38,008 bases of DNA from a bacterium (GTDB lineage: Bacteria > JACRDZ01 > JAQUKH01). The stretch covers positions 1 to 38,008 of the forward strand of contig JBFMCF010000097.1 of the NCBI GenBank assembly GCA_040754625.1, read 5' to 3'. The stretch's first letter is position 1, and every line of letters begins with the position of its first letter. Shown in pieces: positions 25,343 through 35,638 of the stretch. The position numbers and the translations under genes are program-made. A model generated the notes under the pieces. The model did no database searches, had not been told where the DNA came from, and saw only the letters and a program-made list of their open reading frames with translations.

Positions 25343-26347
25343 TCACAGGATTTCAGATATTTTATCGTAAACGCTTTTAACAGTTATTCTTTCCATACAA
25401 TTATAATACAAACATTTGGCTTTGTGGCATTTAAATTTTTTTTTGCAAATCACCCCCGGCTCAAAAACAATATGCCCTTCGCCATAGGGGCCCCAGCGTT
25501 TTTTGCTCTGCACTTTTATCGGCGAGAATATGGAAATTGTCCTGGTTTTTACCGCGCAAGCCAAATGAAGAATTCCTGTGCTTGGGCAAAATAATAAATC
25601 TGCCTCTGATATTAAGCCGGCAAAAAGAGATAAATCTACTGCTTCATCCAAGACGAGAGGTTTTTCCTCCATTATTTTCATCAAATTACAAATTATTTCT
25701 TTCTCCCCGGGACCGTGGCTGAATAGTAATTTAACGCGTTTCTCCTTTATTAATTTATCCGTCAGCTCCGCGTAATATCTCAACGGCCAGTTTAAAGCTG
25801 AATCTTTCATGCCGGGATGGATAATGATAAATTTTTCATTTTTTGAAATATTATTTTTAGATTTCCAATCCAAGGCAAATCTCTTCGCACCCGGTGAAAC
25901 TGCATAAGCAAGGTTAACCTGTTCCGGTCCAATCCCCAGCGGTACTACTAAATCCAGGTTATATTCTGCTTCATGTTTTAACACGCGGGAACGGTGCTGG
26001 AAAACAGGGCGGTTTAAAAATAACGGGACAAACCATTTATTTGCGGGGCCGATCCGGACAGGAATATTCGCCATAAATATTTTCTTGCAGACATCAAAGC
26101 AGGGAAATAAAACAATGGCCGCTTCAAATTTTCTCTTTTTTAATTCGGAAACCAGATTTTTGTCTTCTATAAAAATCATTTCATTTATATCAGGGTTGTC
26201 TTTCAACACAACCGAGGCATATCTGCTTGTTAAAAAGGAAATAAAAGAACCCGGGTATTTTTTACGCAAAAGGCTGGTGACAGGTGTCGATAATAAGACA
26301 TCACCAATATGATCTGTGCGGCAAACTAAAATATTTTTATAATCCAT
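25343..26347 (-). CDS. Glycosyltransferase family 9 (heptosyltransferase-like)
   Basis: The N-terminus ILVCRTDHIGDVLLSTPVTS carries the GT9 (D/H)-x-x-GD start motif. The C-terminal half has IIIHPGMKDSALNWP and FCPSTGILHLACAVKTRTISIF for nucleotide-sugar binding. It ends in a Cys-rich segment (CKKKFKCHKAKCLYYNCM). At 334 aa it is of normal length. It sits 27 bp after the GT4 gene and 35 bp before ravA. It probably adds a core heptose or related sugar; the specific acceptor cannot be told. Confidence 0.93.
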   Translation of the reverse strand: MDYKNILVCRTDHIGDVLLSTPVTSLLRKKYPGSFISFLTSRYASVVLKDNPDINEMIFIEDKNLVSELKKRKFEAAIVLFPCFDVCKKIFMANIPVRIGPANKWFVPLFLNRPVFQHRSRVLKHEAEYNLDLVVPLGIGPEQVNLAYAVSPGAKRFALDWKSKNNISKNEKFIIIHPGMKDSALNWPLRYYAELTDKLIKEKRVKLLFSHGPGEKEIICNLMKIMEEKPLVLDEAVDLSLFAGLISEADLLFCPSTGILHLACAVKTRTISIFSPIKVQSKKRWGPYGEGHIVFEPGVICKKKFKCHKAKCLYYNCMERITVKSVYDKISEIL

Positions 26348-26374
26348 AAAATTTTAAGACAGTTATATCACCTA

Positions 26375-27469
26375 TCACAATTCCTCATAAATTTTAAAAG
26401 TTTCCCGCGCTGCTTTTTCCCATGAAAACATCTGCGCCCTGTTTAAACCTTTTTCCTTCAAATTTTTCCTTAAATTATCATCCTCCGCCAGGACAAATAA
26501 ATTCCTTGCGATATCAGAAACATCCTCCGGATCAACCAGACAGCCCGCGCTCGCGACAACTTCCGGCATTGAGGCCGTATTTGATACGATTACCGGTGTC
26601 CCGCATGCCATCGCTTCAATTACAGGCAAGCCAAATCCTTCATATAATGAGGGAAACACTAGTGCTTTTGCACCGCAGTATAAAGACACTAATTCTTCAT
26701 TTTTAATGTAACCTGTCAGCTTTACACGTTCATCCAAACCTAATTTTATAATCTCGTCCAATATTTCTTCATTCCCATAGGATAAATTCCCGGCCAATAT
26801 CAAATCGATTGTTTTATTTTTATCCGAAAATATTTTAAATGCTTTTATTATTCTTGAAATATTTTTTCTCAGGGTAATCGCTCCCACATACAAATAATAA
26901 TCCCTTTTTATGGCATATTTCTCTTTCGCGGAGTTTATACTGCTTTCACTTTGTGGTTTAAACATTTTTCTAACACCGGGATATACCACGCGTATATTTT
27001 CTCCCGGGTAAGAAAAATGTTTAATTATCTCTCTCTTTGTAAATTCCGACACGGTTATAACCAAATCAGCCTGTTTTCTGTCCAGCATTTTTTCATAGCG
27101 TTTTTTCATCATATCCTTAAAATGTCCCGATGAATAATTACCTTCCAAAACCACCGAACCGATGTCATGTATGGTAACTATTTTTTTGCACCTGTAAAAC
27201 CCCGGGAGCCTGTCCGCTAAACCATGAAAAATATCAATTTTTAACTGAAAAATAAAGTTAAACGGTTCCTGAATTATTTTTGTTTTTATGTTGTCCTGGT
27301 GTATTTTTAAAATACGCGCCCTGTTTTTTAAATGAGCAAAACGGTAACATAAATAATACAAATTTTCTTTGTCTATTCTTGCGAGATTGGAAACAATATT
27401 TATAATGTAATTTCCCACACCGGTCCAATTCCCACCCGCTATCGGAGAAACATCAAGGCCTATTTTCAT
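26375..27469 (-). CDS. Glycosyltransferase family 4
   Basis: This is a GT-B-fold glycosyltransferase with retaining GT4 features: N-terminal MKIGLDVSPIAGGNWTGVGNY, the donor-site segment YLYVGAITLRKNISRIIKAF, and the EX7E motif in SLYEGFGLPVIEAMACGTPVI. I chose the ATG at 27469 (364 aa) over an in-frame start at 27499, because AGGAGG sits 8 bp upstream and the family sequence begins exactly there. It overlaps the preceding GT9 gene by 17 bp. A role in lipopolysaccharide core or O-chain assembly is inferred from neighbours. Confidence 0.93.
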   Translation of the reverse strand: MKIGLDVSPIAGGNWTGVGNYIINIVSNLARIDKENLYYLCYRFAHLKNRARILKIHQDNIKTKIIQEPFNFIFQLKIDIFHGLADRLPGFYRCKKIVTIHDIGSVVLEGNYSSGHFKDMMKKRYEKMLDRKQADLVITVSEFTKREIIKHFSYPGENIRVVYPGVRKMFKPQSESSINSAKEKYAIKRDYYLYVGAITLRKNISRIIKAFKIFSDKNKTIDLILAGNLSYGNEEILDEIIKLGLDERVKLTGYIKNEELVSLYCGAKALVFPSLYEGFGLPVIEAMACGTPVIVSNTASMPEVVASAGCLVDPEDVSDIARNLFVLAEDDNLRKNLKEKGLNRAQMFSWEKAARETFKIYEEL

Positions 27470-28484
27470 CAAACAGCCTCCTGAAAGCTTTGAATACATC
27501 TTCTGTGGTAATTTCTCTCATGCATTTAAAATGGATTTTTGGGCATTTCCTGTGGCCGTGCCGCCCGCAGGGACGACACTTGAGATCTTTCTCGACAACC
27601 GCGAAACGCGGGCTATACGGTCCAAATCCAAAGCCTGTGATTGTCGGGCCAAATATGGCAACAGCCGGGACATGAAAAGCCGACGCCAAATGCAGCGGCG
27701 CGGTATCGTTTGCGACAAAATACCGGCATTTTGAAATCGCCGACGCTGACTCCCCGATTGATAATTTCCCGGCGGCAATAACCAAATTATTTCCTGTCAT
27801 ATCATTTATCTCTTCCGCCAAATCTTTATCTTCCGACCCGCCGAAAATAATTATTTTTGCGCCAAAATCATCAATCAATCTGTTTATAAGTTCAGCATAC
27901 CTTTCTTTTAACCATCGTTTTGTTGCCCAGACCGAACCAGGGGCAACACCTATTAAACAGTCTTTTCCTGTTATCCCTTTTTCCTTTACAAATCTATCAG
28001 CTTTTTTTATATCTTCTGTATCAAGAAAAATTGGTATTTTTTTATCTTCAGCTTTTTCTTCAATCAAATCAAGGTTTCTTTCCGCTTCATGCTTGTCCCA
28101 TGAATATTTAACGGCCCTCGTTAAAAACATCTTTCCCGCGCTTCTGTCAAAACCAATACGATCGGGTATTCCCGCGTAATAAACGAGCATCGCTGAACGG
28201 ACAGACCTGTGGGGCAAAACAGCAAGGTCATATTTTTGGGTTTTAATTTTTCCAGCCAGTTTTAGAAAATTCTTAAGTCCTTTATCTTTCCCGTTCTTGT
28301 CATAAACAATAATTTCGCTGATATACGGGTTCGCTTTTACTAAATCATACGCCTTTGGCGTAATCAAAAATGAAATTTTGCTTCCATTATATTTATTATA
28401 AACTTTCTCAATCAATGGAAGCGTTAAAATCACGTCACCGATAAAAGCGGTTTGTATGATAATAATTCTTTTATGTTTTCCCAT
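27453..28484 (-). CDS. Lipopolysaccharide heptosyltransferase, GT9 (WaaF-like)
   Basis: This is the most typical heptosyltransferase of the three. The N-terminus is IIIIQTAFIGDVILTLPLIE, followed by YDLAVLPHRSVRSAMLVYYAGI with family His and Ser residues. The donor site includes IGVAPGSVWATKRW and ANDTAPLHLASAFHVPAVAIFGPT. The C-terminal Cys motif is CRPCGRHGHRKCPKIHFKCM. The 343-aa length matches heptosyltransferase II. It begins 4 bp after a 52-aa gene. It should transfer L-glycero-D-manno-heptose to the inner core. Confidence 0.93.
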   Translation of the reverse strand: MGKHKRIIIIQTAFIGDVILTLPLIEKVYNKYNGSKISFLITPKAYDLVKANPYISEIIVYDKNGKDKGLKNFLKLAGKIKTQKYDLAVLPHRSVRSAMLVYYAGIPDRIGFDRSAGKMFLTRAVKYSWDKHEAERNLDLIEEKAEDKKIPIFLDTEDIKKADRFVKEKGITGKDCLIGVAPGSVWATKRWLKERYAELINRLIDDFGAKIIIFGGSEDKDLAEEINDMTGNNLVIAAGKLSIGESASAISKCRYFVANDTAPLHLASAFHVPAVAIFGPTITGFGFGPYSPRFAVVEKDLKCRPCGRHGHRKCPKIHFKCMREITTEDVFKAFRRLFDENRP

Positions 28485-28488
28485 TATT

Positions 28489-28647
28489 TTATTTCTTATT
28501 TTTTTCAGCCGCTTCCATATTTTCAGCCCTTCTATCCCAGCCTGTCACTCTCCGGTCCCAGATCCTGCGTATTTCTTCTTCATTTTTTAATTTCCTCCTG
28601 TCCTTAACAATTTTTCTCCTGTCAGCCATGTTTTCTTTTTCTTTCAT
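28489..28647 (-). CDS. Small highly charged protein, 52 aa
   Basis: This short gene lies just upstream of the WaaF-like gene. The ATG at 28647 is preceded by GGAGG at a 4-bp spacing, and the stop is 4 bp before the next start. The product is rich in Arg, Lys and Glu (NMADRRKIVKDRRKLKNEEE), with two Trp residues in a repeated (I/G)WDRR pattern: RIWDRRVTGWDRR. It has no membrane segment or signal. No family is recognised. A nucleic-acid-binding or chaperone-like helix is possible. The good ribosome binding site and tight spacing support it as real. Confidence 0.65.
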   Translation of the reverse strand: MKEKENMADRRKIVKDRRKLKNEEEIRRIWDRRVTGWDRRAENMEAAEKNKK

Positions 28648-28699
28648 ACAGCCTCCAAATTTTATCTAAAGTATTTTTACTTACCCGCCGATTAACTAT

Positions 28700-28757
28700 A
28701 AAAAAGGCGTTCTGTGCAGAACACGCTTTCCCTCCGCTTACACAGGACGCCTTTTTT
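28700..28757. terminator. Bidirectional rho-independent terminator
   Basis: A 17-bp inverted repeat pairs 28700-28716 (AAAAAAGGCGTTCTGTG) with 28741-28757 (CACAGGACGCCTTTTTT); one pair is G-T. The loop is 24 nt. The A run on one side and the T run on the other give a U tract in both directions. It most likely ends the ilv-leu transcript before the envelope gene cluster. A nested small palindrome (GTTCTGTGCAGAAC) lies in the left arm. Confidence 0.8.
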
Positions 28758-28788
28758 ATTTTTTAAACATATTTTTATCACCTGCATT

Positions 28789-29066
28789 CTAGTGCTCTGT
28801 TCAATTAATTTCAGATAAATAGCAGAGGCTATTTTGCCCTGATTCAAGGTGCGAGGAGCGAGACATACCCTCTGCGGTATGTCCGCGACGAGCAACGCAG
28901 AAGCAGGGCAAAAGAGCCCTGCCCTTCGGGAATGCCCATCTTTGGCCAATTTCTGCGTCACTCCTCCTCGATGTATCGCAGTGGATACACCTTTCGTCGT
29001 CCTTCCTTGAAATTGTCTCAAATCTGGGCATTCTATTTATCTTAAATTAATTGAACAGAGCACTAG
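28789..29066. mobile_element. MITE-like palindromic element, 278 bp
   Basis: The ends are 34-bp inverted repeats: CTAGTGCTCTGTTCAATTAA at 28789 and its reverse complement ending at 29066, with one mismatch in 34. CTAG at both ends may be the duplicated target or part of the repeat. Inside are perfect hairpins: GACATACC/GGTATGTC at about 28861-28882, GCAGGGC/GCCCTGC at about 28902-28922, and a GTATC/GATAC hairpin near 28973. The two halves resemble diverged inverted copies of each other. No transposase is encoded. It sits in the leuA 3' region, and the leuA TAG stop lies in the right CTAG. Confidence 0.75.
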
Positions 29067-30589
29067 CTTTTTGAATTCTCCTTTAATAAAATATACTTAT
29101 TAATTGCGTTCAGATACGCTCTCGCGCTCGCCTCGATAATGTCCGTGCTCACGCCCCGGCCGATAATTCTTTTCCCTTCAATCTCAAGATGAATGGTGAC
29201 TTCCCCCTGGGAATCAAGCCCCGAAGTGATTGAACTTACATTATAAACCAAGAGTTTTGTCTTAATGCCAGTGGCCCTGCTGATCGCGTTGCAAACAGCA
29301 TCGACCTGGCCATCGCCTGAAGCTTGAGCTTCCAGAATTTTTTCTTCCTTTTTTAATTTTATTGAAGCATGCGGCACAGTCCCTGTGCCGCTCGATGTCT
29401 CCATAAATTCGATCGTGAAAGTTTCCTTCTGGGAAACCCTTTTTTCATCCTGTGCGATAGCCTCAATATCATTCTCAGAAATTTCGACTTTTTTGTCAGC
29501 CAGATCCTTGAAGCGGAGAAACGCCCTTTCCAAACCTTCCTCATCAAGAAAATAACCGAGTTCTTCAAGGTGCTTCCGGAACGCGTGCCTGCCCGACGTC
29601 TTTCCAAGAATCAGTTTGCTTTCTTTCAAACCTATCTTCCGCGGGTTCATAATTTCAAAAGTAGTCCTCTCTTTTATCACCCCGTCCTGGTGAATACCGG
29701 ATGTATGCGCGAAGGCATTCAACCCGACAACAGCTTTATTCGGCTGGACCTGGTAGCCTGTCAGGCGGCTTATCAACTGGCTCGTTTTCATTATTTCGGT
29801 TGTTTTTATCCCTGTTGCCGCGTTTAAAAGGTCTTTGCGCGTGTCGATAATCATTACAACCTCTTCCATTGAAGTATTACCGGCCCGTTCGCCGATGCCG
29901 TTAACCGTGCATTCAACCTGGGTCACGCCGTTTTTTATCGCCGCGATTGAATTTGCCACCGAAAGCCCGAGATCATTATGGCAATGCACACTCCATATGA
30001 CCTTGCCGCTCCCTTTGGTATTTTTAATTATTTTTGAAATAAAATCTCCGAATTCCCACGGGAGCGAATATCCAACTGTGTCCGGAATATTTATTGTCCC
30101 GGCCCCGTTTTCAATCGCTATACTTACAAGCTCATAAATAAAATTTATGTCCGCCCTTGTCGCGTCCATGGGCGAAAATTCAACATCCGGGCAAACACTT
30201 CTCGCAAGTTTTACAGCGTCTTCAGTCATTTGTAAAACTTCCCTGTGTGTTTTTTTAAGCTGGTGTTTAATCTGGATATTTGAGCTATTGATAAAAGTGT
30301 GGATCCTCGGCCTTTTACAATTTCGCAAAGCCTCAGCCGCCCGTTCTATATCTTTTTTTACCGCGCGCGAAAGGCCGCAGATAACAGGGCCTTCAACCTC
30401 TTCAGCAATGGTTTTTACCGCCTTGAAATCGCCTTCCGATGTTACAGGGAACCCGGCTTCAATAACATCAACACCCAGGCGCGCCAATTGGACGGCTATT
30501 TCCAATTTATCCTGGATATTCAGGCTTATTCCCGGCGACTGCTCGCCGTCCCGAAGAGTTGTATCAAAAATTATTATATTATTTTTCAT
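29063..30589 (-). CDS. leuA: 2-isopropylmalate synthase
   Basis: LeuA condenses acetyl-CoA with 2-oxoisovalerate, the first committed step of leucine synthesis. FDTTLRDGEQSPG begins at residue 8, with HCHNDLG and NGIGERAGN metal- and substrate-site motifs further on. A C-terminal LeuA dimer/allosteric domain (about residues 375-508) is present, so leucine feedback is likely. I chose the ATG at 30589 (508 aa) where homology starts, rather than an upstream in-frame start at 30628. The TAG stop is made by the terminal CTAG of the MITE. It is the last gene of the ilv-psd-pss operon. Confidence 0.95.
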   Translation of the reverse strand: MKNNIIIFDTTLRDGEQSPGISLNIQDKLEIAVQLARLGVDVIEAGFPVTSEGDFKAVKTIAEEVEGPVICGLSRAVKKDIERAAEALRNCKRPRIHTFINSSNIQIKHQLKKTHREVLQMTEDAVKLARSVCPDVEFSPMDATRADINFIYELVSIAIENGAGTINIPDTVGYSLPWEFGDFISKIIKNTKGSGKVIWSVHCHNDLGLSVANSIAAIKNGVTQVECTVNGIGERAGNTSMEEVVMIIDTRKDLLNAATGIKTTEIMKTSQLISRLTGYQVQPNKAVVGLNAFAHTSGIHQDGVIKERTTFEIMNPRKIGLKESKLILGKTSGRHAFRKHLEELGYFLDEEGLERAFLRFKDLADKKVEISENDIEAIAQDEKRVSQKETFTIEFMETSSGTGTVPHASIKLKKEEKILEAQASGDGQVDAVCNAISRATGIKTKLLVYNVSSITSGLDSQGEVTIHLEIEGKRIIGRGVSTDIIEASARAYLNAINKYILLKENSKS

Positions 30590-30736
30590 AATGTTCCTTT
30601 TTAGGTTATAAAGTAAATCTGCAGACACTTTATAACTTCCAATTTTATTATTTTAAAACTATTTTTATCTTTTTAAAACAGCTTTTGGTTCTAATTGATC
30701 CTTGTTTACCCCGCCCATCCAAGAGAACCCTTTATT

Positions 30737-31543
30737 TTAAACAGGAGATGAAGGACGATTTTTTGTTGCCACATCGATAAAACCTCTGGTCTCATTTTTA
30801 GGATGAGCGGGGTTTACCCCTCTAACGGGTAATGCCGTTTTAACAGGGAAAAGGACAGGGGACAACAAACCGGAAATCAAATATAACAAGGATAATATAA
30901 ATAAAAACATCTGGGGATTAAGGACAACAATGTAAAATCCTATCACCGCGATTACCAGGAGATTAAACGGTTTTTTCCTTTTTAAATCCAATTCTTTAAA
31001 ACCAAAATACCTTAAATTGCTTACCATTAAAAATGATATCAAAATCATCATTATAGGAAGGATTATTTTATGCCCGGACCAATTATAACGGATGGCAATC
31101 AAAACATAAGATATTACTACCGTTGCGGCAGACGGAATCGGCAGTCCTGTGAAAAAATTCTTCTCAGCTTTATCCGTCAAAACATTAAACCTGGCGAGCC
31201 GCAAGGCCCCACCCGCGACAAAAAGAAACGCGACCATCCACCCTATCTTGCCGTATGCGCGAAGTATGTATAAATAAATTAAAAGGGCGGGCGCCATTCC
31301 AAAAGAGGCCAAATCCGACAGGGAATCGAATTCCACGCCAAACCTGCTGTGTGAATTTGTCATACGGGCTATCCTGCCGTCCATCCCGTCAAAAAATGCC
31401 GCAAGGATTATATAATATGCCGCCATTTCAAATTTTCCGTCAAGAGAACAGATTATTGATAAAAATCCGGAAAAAAGATTCCCCAGTGTAAATAAATTCG
31501 GGATAATGTAAATTCCCTTTCCTGTATTATTCTTTTTTTCCAT
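30737..31543 (-). CDS. pssA: CDP-diacylglycerol-serine O-phosphatidyltransferase (PssA)
   Basis: PssA makes phosphatidylserine from CDP-diacylglycerol and serine in the inner membrane. The CDP-alcohol phosphotransferase motif is complete: D52-G53, D55-G56, A59-R60, then G69, D73 and D77. Several membrane helices follow, and the N-terminus IPNLFTLGNLFSGFLSI is family-typical. The length of 268 aa fits the Bacillus-type (class II) enzymes. GGGGGT lies before the ATG. It follows psd, the next enzyme in the pathway. Confidence 0.95.
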   Translation of the reverse strand: MEKKNNTGKGIYIIPNLFTLGNLFSGFLSIICSLDGKFEMAAYYIILAAFFDGMDGRIARMTNSHSRFGVEFDSLSDLASFGMAPALLIYLYILRAYGKIGWMVAFLFVAGGALRLARFNVLTDKAEKNFFTGLPIPSAATVVISYVLIAIRYNWSGHKIILPIMMILISFLMVSNLRYFGFKELDLKRKKPFNLLVIAVIGFYIVVLNPQMFLFILSLLYLISGLLSPVLFPVKTALPVRGVNPAHPKNETRGFIDVATKNRPSSPV

Positions 31544-31597
31544 TATACCCCCTTATACTTAGAAGCGGTTTAAACAGTTTAAACGGTTTGAACTATC

Positions 31598-32256
31598 TCA
31601 ACCGACTACCCCTAAAATACTTTCTCCCGCCCTGACTTTATCCCCAATTTTTACTTTAATTTGAGTATTTATCGGACAAAAAACATCCATCCGCGACCCA
31701 AATTTCATAAGTCCTATACGCTCCCCGGCACTGACATTATCTTCCATGCCCAGCCAGAATACCACTCTGCGGGCGATTAATCCTGTAATCTGGTAAACCA
31801 GAAGATTAAATCTTTTTCCCTCAATTCCAATAATATTTTTCTCGTTTTTATCGGTTGCCTCTTTTTTGCTCGCTATTAGAAATTTACCTTTCTGGTATTC
31901 AAAATACTTTATTTTGCCGCTTACCGGCGAACGGTTAATGTGGACATTAAAGATAGAAAGAAAAATACTAACCTTTAAAGAATCTGTTTTTAAAAATTTA
32001 TCTTCTTTTACTTTTTCTATCTCTATAACCGTCCCGTCAGCCGGTGATAATATTAAATTATCACCCTCCGGTGAAACCCTGTCAGGGTCCCTGAAAAAAA
32101 ACAAAACAAAACCCGCGAAAAACACAAAAATAAAACCCGGTATTTTCAGATTCAGGTAAAATGCGATAATCGCCCCAAATATAAAATAAAACGCTATCTG
32201 GATGCCTTCTTTGGCAACAGGTAATTTTCTTGAAAAATCAGTTTGTCCCGCGCCCA

Positions 32257-32257
<1 letters not shown>
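31598..32257 (-). CDS. psd: Phosphatidylserine decarboxylase (short, Psd-A type)
   Basis: Psd converts phosphatidylserine to phosphatidylethanolamine. This is the short form (about 219 aa) with one or two N-terminal membrane helices (IAFYFIFGAIIAFYLNL; FIFVFFAGFVLFFF). Family sequences are FRDPDRVSPEG and LSPADGTVIEIE. The self-cleavage site is in KFGSRMDVF, where the Ser becomes the pyruvoyl group. I chose the ATG at 32257, which overlaps the ilvC stop as TAATG; an in-frame TTG at 32272 is an alternative. It lies between ilvC and pssA. Confidence 0.94.
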
Positions 32258-33264
<1,007 letters not shown>

Positions 33265-33336
33265 TTACTTAACTTACTTTTTTATTATTTAATTTGTAAA
33301 CTGCGCGCTGACAACTATCAACTAAGAGACTCTTAA

Positions 33337-35013
33337 TCATGCCAGTTCAATCATGTCCGTTATCGCCGCGCCAGCAGGGACCATCGGGAAAACATTTTCC
33401 TCCTGCGCGACATGAAAATCGATTATTGTAGGCCTGTCATTAATTTTCATTGCCTCTTTCAGCGCAGGGACAACCTCTTCCTGTTTTGTAACCAAAATCC
33501 CGTGAGCTCCGTAAGCTTTAGCTAAAGCAACAAAATTCGGATTTCCCGCAAGGCATGTATTTGAATAACGTTTATTAAAAAATAACTCCTGCCACTGCCT
33601 GACCATGCCAAGATAAAAATTGTTTAATATCGCGATTTTAACAGGCAATTTTGAACAAACCGCTGTCCCCAGTTCCTGGATATTCATCTGGATACTCCCG
33701 TCTCCCGCGATATCAAAAACTGTTTTACCCGGGTTCGCCGCCTGGGCGCCAATCGCCGCCGGGAAACCGTAGCCCATTGTCCCAAGGCCGCCTGAACTGA
33801 GAAATCTCCTGGGTTTATCAAATTTATAATACTGCGCGGCCCACATCTGGTTCTGGCCGACTTCGGTTGTAATAATCGCGTCACCCTTTGTTATTTCATA
33901 AATTTTCTCAATAACAAACTGCGGTTTAAGTTTTCCCTTTTCATTTTTATAGGCAAGAGGATGATGTTTTTTCCAATTTTCAATTTTCTTTGCCCAATCA
34001 GAATGGGTTTTTGTTTTTATCTCTTTATGTAATGACTGGAGGACCTGTTTAATATCACCGACAATAGGGATATCGGCCTTCCTGCGCTTCCCGATTTCCG
34101 CCGGGTCGATATCTATATGTATGACCTTTGCGTTTGGGGCAAACGCGGATAGTTTCCCCGTAACGCGGTCATCAAATCTCGCTCCGATGGCAATCAGCAA
34201 ATCGCTTTCCGTAACCGCGTAATTAGCGGCGCGCGTCCCATGCATTCCGAGCATCCCCATTGATAATTCATGTGTCCCGGGAAAACCGCCTAATCCCATT
34301 AACGTCATAGTAACAGGCGCTTCTATTTTTTCAGCAAAAATTTTTAATTCTTCATCCGCACCGGAAATTATGATACCGCCTCCGGCATAAATCACAGGGC
34401 GCTCGGCTTTGCTGATAGCTTCAGCCGCGAGCTTTATCTGCCTTGGATTTCCCTTGAACGTCGGGTTGTAACTCGGTATGTTTATTTCTTTCGGATAGCC
34501 GGCATATTCCATCTTTGCCACTTGCACATTTTTGGGAATATCTATAAGAACCGGACCGGGACGTCCTGTTTGCGCGATATAAAACGCTTCTTTTATGATT
34601 CCCGGCAGGTCCTCGATTTTTTTCACTAAATAATTATATTTGGTAATAGGTATGGTAATCCCGAAAATATCCGCTTCCTGGAAACTGTCATTTCCCAAAA
34701 GGTCGGTACCAACCTGGCCTGTAATCGCGACTATAGGAATTGAATCCATATACGCGGTTGCGATGCCTGTAACTAAATTTGTCGCGCCCGGCCCTGATGT
34801 AGCCACACATACTCCTATCTTACCCGTTGAACGCGCGTAACCATCCGCCGCGTGGGCCGCGCCTTGTTCATGCCGGACAAGGATGTGTCTGATTTTCGAA
34901 TCGTAAATAACATCATAAACGGGTAAAATTGCCCCGCCCGGAAATCCAAAAATTACTTCCACACCTTCTTTTTCCAAGGCGTCCAATAAAATTTCTGATC
35001 CTGATTTCAGCAT
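33337..35013 (-). CDS. ilvB: Acetolactate synthase large subunit
   Basis: The large catalytic subunit makes acetolactate from two pyruvates. The N-terminal catalytic Glu is E49 in [16 protein letters not shown]. The thiamine diphosphate motif starts at G437 ([12 protein letters not shown] ... NN). The FAD-binding central domain is present, and the length of 558 aa is normal. The ATG overlaps the end of ilvN by 7 bp, and its GGGAGG ribosome binding site lies inside ilvN. This order, small subunit gene first, is the reverse of the common ilvB-ilvN order. Confidence 0.97.
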   Translation of the reverse strand: MLKSGSEILLDALEKEGVEVIFGFPGGAILPVYDVIYDSKIRHILVRHEQGAAHAADGYARSTGKIGVCVATSGPGATNLVTGIATAYMDSIPIVAITGQVGTDLLGNDSFQEADIFGITIPITKYNYLVKKIEDLPGIIKEAFYIAQTGRPGPVLIDIPKNVQVAKMEYAGYPKEINIPSYNPTFKGNPRQIKLAAEAISKAERPVIYAGGGIIISGADEELKIFAEKIEAPVTMTLMGLGGFPGTHELSMGMLGMHGTRAANYAVTESDLLIAIGARFDDRVTGKLSAFAPNAKVIHIDIDPAEIGKRRKADIPIVGDIKQVLQSLHKEIKTKTHSDWAKKIENWKKHHPLAYKNEKGKLKPQFVIEKIYEITKGDAIITTEVGQNQMWAAQYYKFDKPRRFLSSGGLGTMGYGFPAAIGAQAANPGKTVFDIAGDGSIQMNIQELGTAVCSKLPVKIAILNNFYLGMVRQWQELFFNKRYSNTCLAGNPNFVALAKAYGAHGILVTKQEEVVPALKEAMKINDRPTIIDFHVAQEENVFPMVPAGAAITDMIELA

Positions 35014-35519
35014 GTTGTTCCTCCCTTGCTATTCCTTACCGCGTCCTTGCCTCTCGCGATCGCCACTTTTCCCGTCCGGGCGATTTCTTTTATGCCAAAT
35101 GGATTAAGAAGCTCAATAATCGCCTGTATTTTTCCCTCATCACCGGTAACTTCAATAGTCACCGTTTTCACACTGACATCTACAATTTTCGCCCGGAATA
35201 TATCAGTAATTTCAATAATCTGGGATCTTTTATCTCCTTCCGCCTGCACCTTGATTAAAACCAATTCCCTGTCAACAAAAGGCTGGTCGGTTAAATCCAC
35301 GACTTTGATTACATCTATTAATTTATTAAGCTGTTTAGTCACCTGCTCAATAATTTTGTCGTCGCCGATTGTTACAATTGTCATACGCGAAACTGTTTTA
35401 TCATCCGTTTCGCCTACTGTTAAGCTATCTATATTATATCCCCTCGCGCTGAAAAGCCCCGCGATGTGAGATAAAACACCGGGTTTATTTCTTACCAATA
35501 ATGAGATAGTGTGCCGCAT
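35007..35519 (-). CDS. ilvN: Acetolactate synthase small (regulatory) subunit
   Basis: The small subunit confers valine feedback inhibition and full activity. The N-terminal ACT domain begins [20 protein letters not shown] and includes [10 protein letters not shown]; a second ACT-like domain lies at about residues 80-155. The length of 170 aa is typical. AGGAGA lies 6 bp before the ATG. It precedes, rather than follows, ilvB. Confidence 0.96.
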   Translation of the reverse strand: MRHTISLLVRNKPGVLSHIAGLFSARGYNIDSLTVGETDDKTVSRMTIVTIGDDKIIEQVTKQLNKLIDVIKVVDLTDQPFVDRELVLIKVQAEGDKRSQIIEITDIFRAKIVDVSVKTVTIEVTGDEGKIQAIIELLNPFGIKEIARTGKVAIARGKDAVRNSKGGTTC

Positions 35520-35638
35520 ATCAATCTCCTATTTAATTCAAAAATCAAAATGAAAAAGGCAAAATTTTGGTACTCTGTATTTTATTAATGTCACAAAGTG
35601 ACACTTAAATTTTGAATTTTGAATTTTAAATTTTGCAT
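35520..35638 (-). promoter_or_regulatory. ilvD-ilvN spacer with a short perfect palindrome
   Basis: The spacer between ilvD and ilvN is A+T-rich with ATTTTGAATTTTGAATTTT-like tandem short repeats. TGTCACAAAGTGACA at 35589-35603 has 6-bp perfect arms and a 3-bp centre. It could be an operator or a small processing hairpin. It is not followed by a good T tract on the - strand, so it is not a strong terminator. Confidence 0.35.

Noticed and set aside
28692-29031. Overlapping - strand open frames of 76 and 109 codons between leuA and the envelope cluster
   Set aside because: They lie in the terminator and the MITE-like element, have no ribosome binding site, and their peptides are Arg/Cys-rich translations of hairpin DNA.
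29369-30611. Long + strand open frames (100-154 codons) opposite leuA
   Set aside because: leuA is certain by motif. The antisense frames have no recognisable domain and no start signals.
35589-35603. TGTCAC-aaa-GTGACA palindrome as a terminator after ilvD
   Set aside because: The 6-bp stem has no T tract after it on the - strand. Kept only as a possible operator.
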